From Planctomycetaceae bacterium (GTDB taxonomy: Bacteria > Planctomycetota > Planctomycetia > Pirellulales > JAEUIK01), in the NCBI GenBank assembly GCA_015493185.1, contig WGDQ01000114.1, forward strand, positions 1 through 9,945: 9,945 bases of DNA, given 5' to 3'. Positions 6,747 through 9,945 of the stretch are shown piece by piece; within the stretch, counting starts at the first letter, position 1; every line of letters starts with the position of its first letter. Position numbers and translations under genes: made by a program. The notes beneath the pieces were generated by a model. The model did no database searches. It saw nothing but the letters and a program-made list of their open reading frames with translations, and was not told where the DNA came from.

Positions 6747-7445
6747 CTACCAACGGTGCAGGTTGGCACGCAGCGTTTGCAGTAGCTGGATTGCCTGCGG
6801 CCCTTGCAGGCCGAAGCATTCCCACAAGAGCCAGAGGGGAGTGTTCACTTCGCCCGATGCCAGTTTGCGCCGCAACTGATGCGATTTGCTGATAGCGTCG
6901 CCCGAGTTGGTGTTGCGCAGGTGGAAATGCCTGGCCAGCGGCAGTGCCTCGTCCAATGAAATGTTCAATAGCGGTGCCAACAGCGCGGCAGCCGTTTCGA
7001 CGTGATCGGCCTCGATTTCCTGCAAAAATCGCTCGAAAAAACCGCTGTTCGGCGTGTCGGTTGGCGGGACCGTCAGTTCGGTTGTCGAGACGCCGTCGCC
7101 GTTGGTGTGCGGAAGCGGCGCGGCGGCTGAGTCTACCAACTCGGGCGGCGGCATTCGACCGGCAGCGGCGGCCACCAGGCTGTCGGGCGGCAACGGCGAA
7201 TCGGCAGCAGCCACCTCGGCCGGTGGCGAGTCGGCAGCCGCTGACAACTGAGAGAGCATCGCGTTGACGTTGCTGAGCCGGTTGGCGATTTGGTCGTGAA
7301 TCCGTTCGATCGCACCGGCGAACAAATGCCCTTCGGCGTCGTCGAGAATCGCTTCTTCCTCGGCCACGATCTCCTCGATCAGCCGCGACATGAGCATGTC
7401 GCGAGCCTGCTCGAGAATACGGATTGCCTGACGTGACGAGGCCAT
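6747..7445 (-). CDS. Unrecognised 232-aa protein, two domains joined by a Pro/Ala linker
   Basis: The start is taken at the ATG 7445-7443, with GGAAG (7460-7456) ten bases upstream; the same frame is open up to 7571, but that extension is Arg/Ser-rich and begins inside a hairpin. The stop is TAG (6749-6747). Residues 1-68 are predicted helical and acidic (starts MASSRQAIRILEQARDML, with 'IEEIVAEEEAILDDAEGH'). Residues 69-134 are a low-complexity linker rich in Ala, Pro, Asp and Ser, with 'AAADSP' twice. Residues 135-232 form a second helical domain ('FFERFLQEIEADHVETAA...LLAPLLNISLDEALPLARHF', ending 'LRANLHRW'). No catalytic motif, Cys, membrane segment or signal peptide is visible, so it is probably cytoplasmic. 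It lies 128 bases after the membrane-protein gene on the same strand, with a hairpin between, so co-transcription may be only partial. The family is unknown to me. Confidence 0.82.
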   Translation of the reverse strand: MASSRQAIRILEQARDMLMSRLIEEIVAEEEAILDDAEGHLFAGAIERIHDQIANRLSNVNAMLSQLSAAADSPPAEVAAADSPLPPDSLVAAAAGRMPPPELVDSAAAPLPHTNGDGVSTTELTVPPTDTPNSGFFERFLQEIEADHVETAAALLAPLLNISLDEALPLARHFHLRNTNSGDAISKSHQLRRKLASGEVNTPLWLLWECFGLQGPQAIQLLQTLRANLHRW

Positions 7446-7537
7446 GGCAGCGTGGCTTCCGATGAGAGAAGAACGGCAGATGAGACGATGAGACTCTGGC
7501 GCGGCAGGCCGCCATCGGGCGGAATCGCCACGCCACG

Positions 7538-7570
7538 TGGAAGAGACCTTGCGAAAAGGGCTCTCTTCCA
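7538..7570 (-). terminator. Strong stem-loop directly after the membrane-protein stop codon
   Basis: TGGAAGAGA (7538-7546) pairs with TCTCTTCCA (7562-7570) over nine bases, then CCTT (7547-7550) with AAGG (7556-7559). The loop is GCGAA (7551-7555) and two bases (7560-7561) bulge. On the - strand the stem begins three bases after the TAA at 7576-7574. There is no T-run after it on either strand, so it is either a terminator lacking the U tract, an mRNA 3'-end stabiliser, or an attenuator before the next gene. Confidence 0.6.
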
Positions 7571-7573
7571 ATG

Positions 7574-8116
7574 TTATGCGGCAGGCGCCGTCGCATCAAA
7601 GAGAATCTGGCTGCCCGGCGCGGCTTCGAGCTGCCCGGTGGTCTCGGGTTCCGGTTGTTCAGCCTTTGGCGATCGTTCGGCCATTCGCAGCACTCCAGAG
7701 ATGAGCACCACCGCCAGGATAAGAGCTGCAGTGACCGAAACCCAGAAGCGGCTGTTCTGCTGCATTCGCCGCGCCGACTCGCTTCGGCCGCTGAGCATGC
7801 TGCCCAGGTAGAAAACGGCCAGGGCGAGCAAAAACTTGATGCCGAACAGCGGATGATAATAGGCCGGCAAATCGTATTGACGGCTTATCGACATCACGTT
7901 GGAAATGCCACTGATCAGCAGCAAACCCACCGAAACTCCGAAAAGCTTCGCCCATCGCGCACGCATTGCCTCGACCAACTGGCGGCGTGTGTCGTCGGGC
8001 AGCCCGTCGAGCGACGGCAGCACGACGCGAAGAATGTAAATCGTGCCACCGATGATCAGCGCGGCCGGCAGAATGTGAAGCCAGCGAAGCACAATGCCCA
8101 CGAAGTTGATATCCAC
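7574..8116 (-). CDS. Four-helix membrane protein, distantly CopD-like
   Basis: The start is the GTG at 8116-8114, supported by GAGGAG at 8131-8126 nine bases upstream; the stop is TAA (7576-7574). The product is 180 residues. Membrane helices are predicted at about 6-29, 58-76, 90-108 and 124-144, with a cytoplasmic-type loop between helices 1 and 2 ('DDTRRQLVEAMRARWAK') and a polar Pro/Glu-rich tail of about 35 residues. His14 in helix 1 ('RWLHILPAALIIGGTIY') and His88 before helix 3 ('YYHPLFGIK'), together with 'LLLISGISNV' in helix 2, resemble the layout of CopD-type and related small membrane proteins, where such histidines are thought to bind copper or haem. That assignment is inference from pattern only. 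No operon partner points to copper. A plausible promoter lies about 290 bases upstream at 8406-8434. The + strand frame over the same bases (7571-8302) is a shadow. Confidence 0.88.
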   Translation of the reverse strand: MDINFVGIVLRWLHILPAALIIGGTIYILRVVLPSLDGLPDDTRRQLVEAMRARWAKLFGVSVGLLLISGISNVMSISRQYDLPAYYHPLFGIKFLLALAVFYLGSMLSGRSESARRMQQNSRFWVSVTAALILAVVLISGVLRMAERSPKAEQPEPETTGQLEAAPGSQILFDATAPAA

Positions 8117-8125
8117 GTTCCGGAA

Positions 8126-8131
8126 CTCCTC
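8126..8131 (-). promoter_or_regulatory. Shine-Dalgarno sequence deciding the GTG start of the membrane protein
   Basis: On the - strand GAGGAG is followed by nine bases and then GTG (8116-8114). No in-frame ATG is near, so this site is the main support for a GTG start. Confidence 0.75.
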
Positions 8132-8235
8132 GAATCGCTGACGGTAGATTTCTCAGCCCTGGCAGATGCGGTAGCCGACCGTGCCGTTCGGCTCCCGTTG
8201 GCCGACGCCCGCCTTCGATGCCACGGAAATGCCGA

Positions 8236-8263
8236 AGCACACCAGCGACCTGCCTGGTGTGCT
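8236..8263 (-). other. Perfect 10-bp hairpin in the leader of the membrane-protein gene
   Basis: AGCACACCAG (8236-8245) and CTGGTGTGCT (8254-8263) are perfect inverted repeats around the eight-base loop CGACCTGC. A perfect 10-bp arm this close together is not expected by chance in a spacer this size. It lacks a T-run on both sides, so it is not a classical terminator. It sits about 120 bases before the GTG of the membrane protein. It could be a dispersed REP-like palindrome or a structured 5' leader. Confidence 0.65.
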
Positions 8264-8405
8264 ATTGCTACGAACGACCGGACGCGACCAGCCGGAGCCT
8301 AGCGTGGCAAAGGGTGAAACGTGCCACACACACAATCGGCATGGTCCGGCGCTCGCAGTGCCTGCTCGTGCAAAGGGGGGCCGACAATCACTCAATGTGT
8401 GACCG

Positions 8406-8434
8406 ATCGTAAGACGGAAGGGATTGCTTGTCTA
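8406..8434 (-). promoter_or_regulatory. Candidate sigma-70-type promoter for the membrane-protein gene
   Basis: On the - strand TAGACA (8434-8429, five of six matches to TTGACA) is followed by exactly 17 bases and then TACGAT (8411-8406, four of six matches to TATAAT). Transcription would start near 8399, giving a leader of about 280 bases before the GTG at 8116. Planctomycete promoters are poorly defined and single matches occur by chance, so this is a candidate only. Confidence 0.4.
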
Positions 8435-8449
8435 GGGCCTTCGACAAGC
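8426..8449. promoter_or_regulatory. Palindrome overlapping the candidate -35 box
   Basis: GCTTGTC (8426-8432) and GACAAGC (8443-8449) are perfect 7-base inverted repeats with a 10-base centre (TAGGGCCTTC), 17 bases centre to centre. One arm overlaps the candidate -35 box at 8429-8434. The layout would suit an operator for a dimeric regulator, but a 7-bp palindrome alone can arise by chance. Confidence 0.35.
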
Positions 8450-8584
8450 GAATCGTTGCCCTGCAACGACCCGCCCCACGTGTTGCGTGCGGAAAGGCGA
8501 TGTTTGGTCGGGCCTCTGCAATGACTGCACAACCGCGCCTTTGCTGTGCTCGGGCAAACCGTAACAGCGAACGGTGCAGTACCG

Positions 8585-8634
8585 CATCTGCCCATTCGAC
8601 CGGTTGCCGCATTTGCTCAATCGTCCGGTTGCCG
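8585..8634. repeat. 25-nt tandem duplication after the nucleotidyltransferase gene
   Basis: Two adjacent 25-base copies (8585-8609 and 8610-8634) match at 21 of 25 positions, including the ten-base core CCGGTTGCCG at 8600-8609 and 8625-8634. The block ends five bases from the TAG stop (8642-8640). It may be a slippage duplication or a pair of binding sites. Confidence 0.65.
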
Positions 8635-8639
8635 TAGTG

Positions 8640-9945
8640 CTAGGGATCGTTGGGCGGTGTGCTGTCGGAATCGCGGGCGTGTTGGGCCAGCAATTGGTCG
8701 ACCAGTGCCAGCGCCTGCTGCTTGGTGGCGATACGCTTTTCGAGTTGGGCGATGCGCACCTGTTCGAGCAAGTGACGGATTTGTTTTCCGCGCGGAATGC
8801 CATGCGCCAAAAGGTCGTGCCCGTTGAGCAGGGGGGCAGGGTTCAAAACATCGGGCGGTTGTGCGAGCATGCGGCGACAGTACTCAACGCCTTCAAGGCT
8901 CGCCTGCTGGGCTTGCAGATCGGCCTCGGCCAGTTGCAACAGTTCTTCGGCACCCTCGTCAATCAGCAGCGGCTGTAATTCGTGCCACGGCATCTGCAAG
9001 GCACGTGCCGGCACATCATGATGACGTACCAGCCACCCGACGCGCGACGTTTCTTTATTCGATAGCCGCCACCTTTGGCAAATGGCTTTGGCAATCGGCT
9101 CGCCCGCCGCTTCGTGGCCGGGGTAGTCGATGTGGCCGTCGGCTCGTTTTTGCACAGTAGACGGCTTGCCCACATCGTGCAGCAGGGCAGCCCACGCAAG
9201 CGAAAACGAGGGTTCGTTCAAAAGCTCCATAACCCGCAATGTATGCTGCCACAAATCGTGTTTCACGGCAGGGTTTTCGTGCGGTAAGTCGGCCAGCGGC
9301 ATCAATTCGGGAAACAGTGCCGAGAGCAGCCTTGTTTCGCGAACCAGTTGCATCGCGCGAGCGCGGGAAGCGTGCGTGAGCATCCATCGCATTTCCTGAG
9401 CGATTCGTTCGGCGCTGACCACCGTGATTTCGTCGGCCATTTCGACGATGGCGCGATAGGTTTCCGGCTCGATCACCAGGTCGTAAGCGGCCGCGAAACG
9501 CACGGCTCGCAGCAGGCGCAGCTTGTCTTCGGCAAAACGCTTGGCCGGTTGTCCGATGGCCCGCAACACGTGGTTTTTCAGATCGCGTTGTCCGCCGACG
9601 AAGTCGATAACGCGCCGCTCGATCGGGTCGTAAAACATGCCGTTGATGGTGAAGTCGCGTCGTGCGGCGTCTTCTTCCGGCGAGCTGAACGCCACCGCGT
9701 CGGGATGACGGCCATCGCTGTACGTGGCGTCGCTACGAAACGTGGCCACTTCGACCTGCCCGGCACCCGGCGGGCCAAGCACCGTAATCACACCGAATGC
9801 GGCTCCCACGGCCACCGTGCGCCGACGCCCAAACACGCGGCGAATTTCGTCGGGCGTGGCGTCGGTTGCCACGTCGTAATCTTTGGGCGTACGGTCGAGC
9901 AACAAATCGCGAACACAGCCCCCGGCCCAATAGGCCGTGTAGCCA
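8640..9945 (-). CDS. tRNA nucleotidyltransferase/poly(A) polymerase family enzyme with HD domain, N-terminus cut by the window
   Basis: This enzyme adds nucleotides to RNA 3' ends: the CCA of tRNA, or poly(A). The frame is open to the window edge and stops at TAG (8642-8640); 434 residues are visible and perhaps 20-40 are missing at the N-terminus. Signatures of the class II family, in order: 'AGGCVRDLLL' (about 9900-9926); the DxD metal motif in 'KDYDVATDATPDE' (Asp codons at 9879-9881 and 9873-9875); 'VATFRSD'; 'RRDFTINGMFYDP' (starting near 9662); 'FAEDKLRLLRAVRFAA', which keeps the Glu-Asp-Arg triad used as nucleotide template in CCA enzymes; and an HD-type region with 'LLHDVGKP' (His-Asp codons at 9174-9179) and 'GHEAAGEPIAK'. 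The C-terminus is a helical domain ending 'DSDSTPPNDP'. A TTG at 9905 is internal, since the 'GG' motif lies upstream of it. CCA addition versus poly(A) addition cannot be decided from these motifs. It is followed by a 523-base spacer, so it is probably not in an operon with the membrane protein. Confidence 0.95.
   Translation of the reverse strand, partial: GYTAYWAGGCVRDLLLDRTPKDYDVATDATPDEIRRVFGRRRTVAVGAAFGVITVLGPPGAGQVEVATFRSDATYSDGRHPDAVAFSSPEEDAARRDFTINGMFYDPIERRVIDFVGGQRDLKNHVLRAIGQPAKRFAEDKLRLLRAVRFAAAYDLVIEPETYRAIVEMADEITVVSAERIAQEMRWMLTHASRARAMQLVRETRLLSALFPELMPLADLPHENPAVKHDLWQHTLRVMELLNEPSFSLAWAALLHDVGKPSTVQKRADGHIDYPGHEAAGEPIAKAICQRWRLSNKETSRVGWLVRHHDVPARALQMPWHELQPLLIDEGAEELLQLAEADLQAQQASLEGVEYCRRMLAQPPDVLNPAPLLNGHDLLAHGIPRGKQIRHLLEQVRIAQLEKRIATKQQALALVDQLLAQHARDSDSTPPNDP

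Larger units (their letters stand above)
8117..8639. other. 523-base spacer and probable long leader of the membrane-protein gene
   Basis: No convincing gene is seen here. It contains a 25-nt tandem duplication next to the nucleotidyltransferase stop, a candidate - strand promoter with a palindrome, a 10-bp hairpin (8236-8263), 6-bp inverted repeats at 8173-8193 and 8304-8327, and the ribosome-binding site at 8126-8131. A - strand frame from TTG 8395 to TGA 8153 (80 codons) has a codon-like third-position bias in its last third, but no ribosome-binding site or recognisable protein. Confidence 0.6.

Noticed and set aside
6562..7599. A 345-codon - strand open frame, longer than the gene called at 6747-7445
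   Set aside because: Its translation is dominated by Arg, Ala and Gly with no domain pattern, typical of an out-of-frame reading of GC-rich DNA. The 6747-7445 frame has a proper start, a ribosome-binding site, helical domains and biased third positions.
7571..8302. A 243-codon + strand open frame
   Set aside because: It is antisense to the four-helix membrane protein, which has clear hydrophobic helices and a good GAGGAG site. The + strand product is His/Gln/Arg-rich without any domain and begins at a hairpin.
8432..8803. A 123-codon - strand open frame over the end of the nucleotidyltransferase gene
   Set aside because: It overlaps conserved C-terminal coding sequence in another frame, has low-complexity Ser/Arg/Thr composition and no start signal.
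1..9945. Search for a multi-gene defence, mobile or secretion system
   Set aside because: No transposase, integrase, nuclease, toxin-antitoxin, secretion component or terminal repeats are visible. The genes are a surface protein, a housekeeping enzyme and small unknowns without a shared operon.

Overview
The window looks like chromosomal DNA of a planctomycete, probably of the Pirellulales type. The main reasons are: a GC-rich composition; a very large secreted repeat protein with the 'EPLEDRQLL' type N-terminal motif typical of planctomycete exported giants; a WD40 protein with 'FSPDGR' blades; and a 58-residue Lys/Arg/Glu coiled-coil protein of a kind I associate with this phylum. The lineage is inferred from protein style. 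There is no rRNA or other marker to prove it.

Layout: on the + strand lie the 3' end of a WD40 beta-propeller gene (1-852), a 280-base spacer, and one giant gene (1133-5902, 1589 aa). The giant encodes a short basic leader with the planctomycete export-type motif, a unique beta-rich domain, eight SdrD B-like/Cna-B-like modules, a Pro-rich linker, and a C-terminal set of FG-GAP-like calcium-loop units of 47 residues. All other genes are on the - strand, converging on the giant gene. Read in their own direction they are: a tRNA nucleotidyltransferase/poly(A) polymerase family enzyme truncated by the window edge (9945-8640); a 523-base spacer with a candidate promoter, a palindrome and a strong hairpin; a four-helix membrane protein distantly like the CopD family (8116-7574); a strong hairpin directly after its stop; an unrecognised two-domain acidic protein (7445-6747); a 541-base spacer; and the 58-aa coiled-coil gene (6205-6029).

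No shared pathway is evident. The giant is best read as an extracellular or cell-surface calcium-binding adhesin or structural protein. The nucleotidyltransferase is housekeeping. The membrane protein and the two-domain protein may be partly co-transcribed. I see no mobile element, CRISPR array, tRNA or rRNA, toxin-antitoxin pair or recognisable defence system.

The most interesting material is: (i) the exact 672-nt (224-aa) two-module super-repeat in the giant gene, in which one module type always carries two cysteines and the other none; (ii) the long leader upstream of the membrane-protein gene, with a -35/-10 pair overlapping a palindrome and a 10-bp hairpin further down; (iii) the 13-bp hairpin abutting a stop codon; and (iv) the tiny coiled-coil gene.
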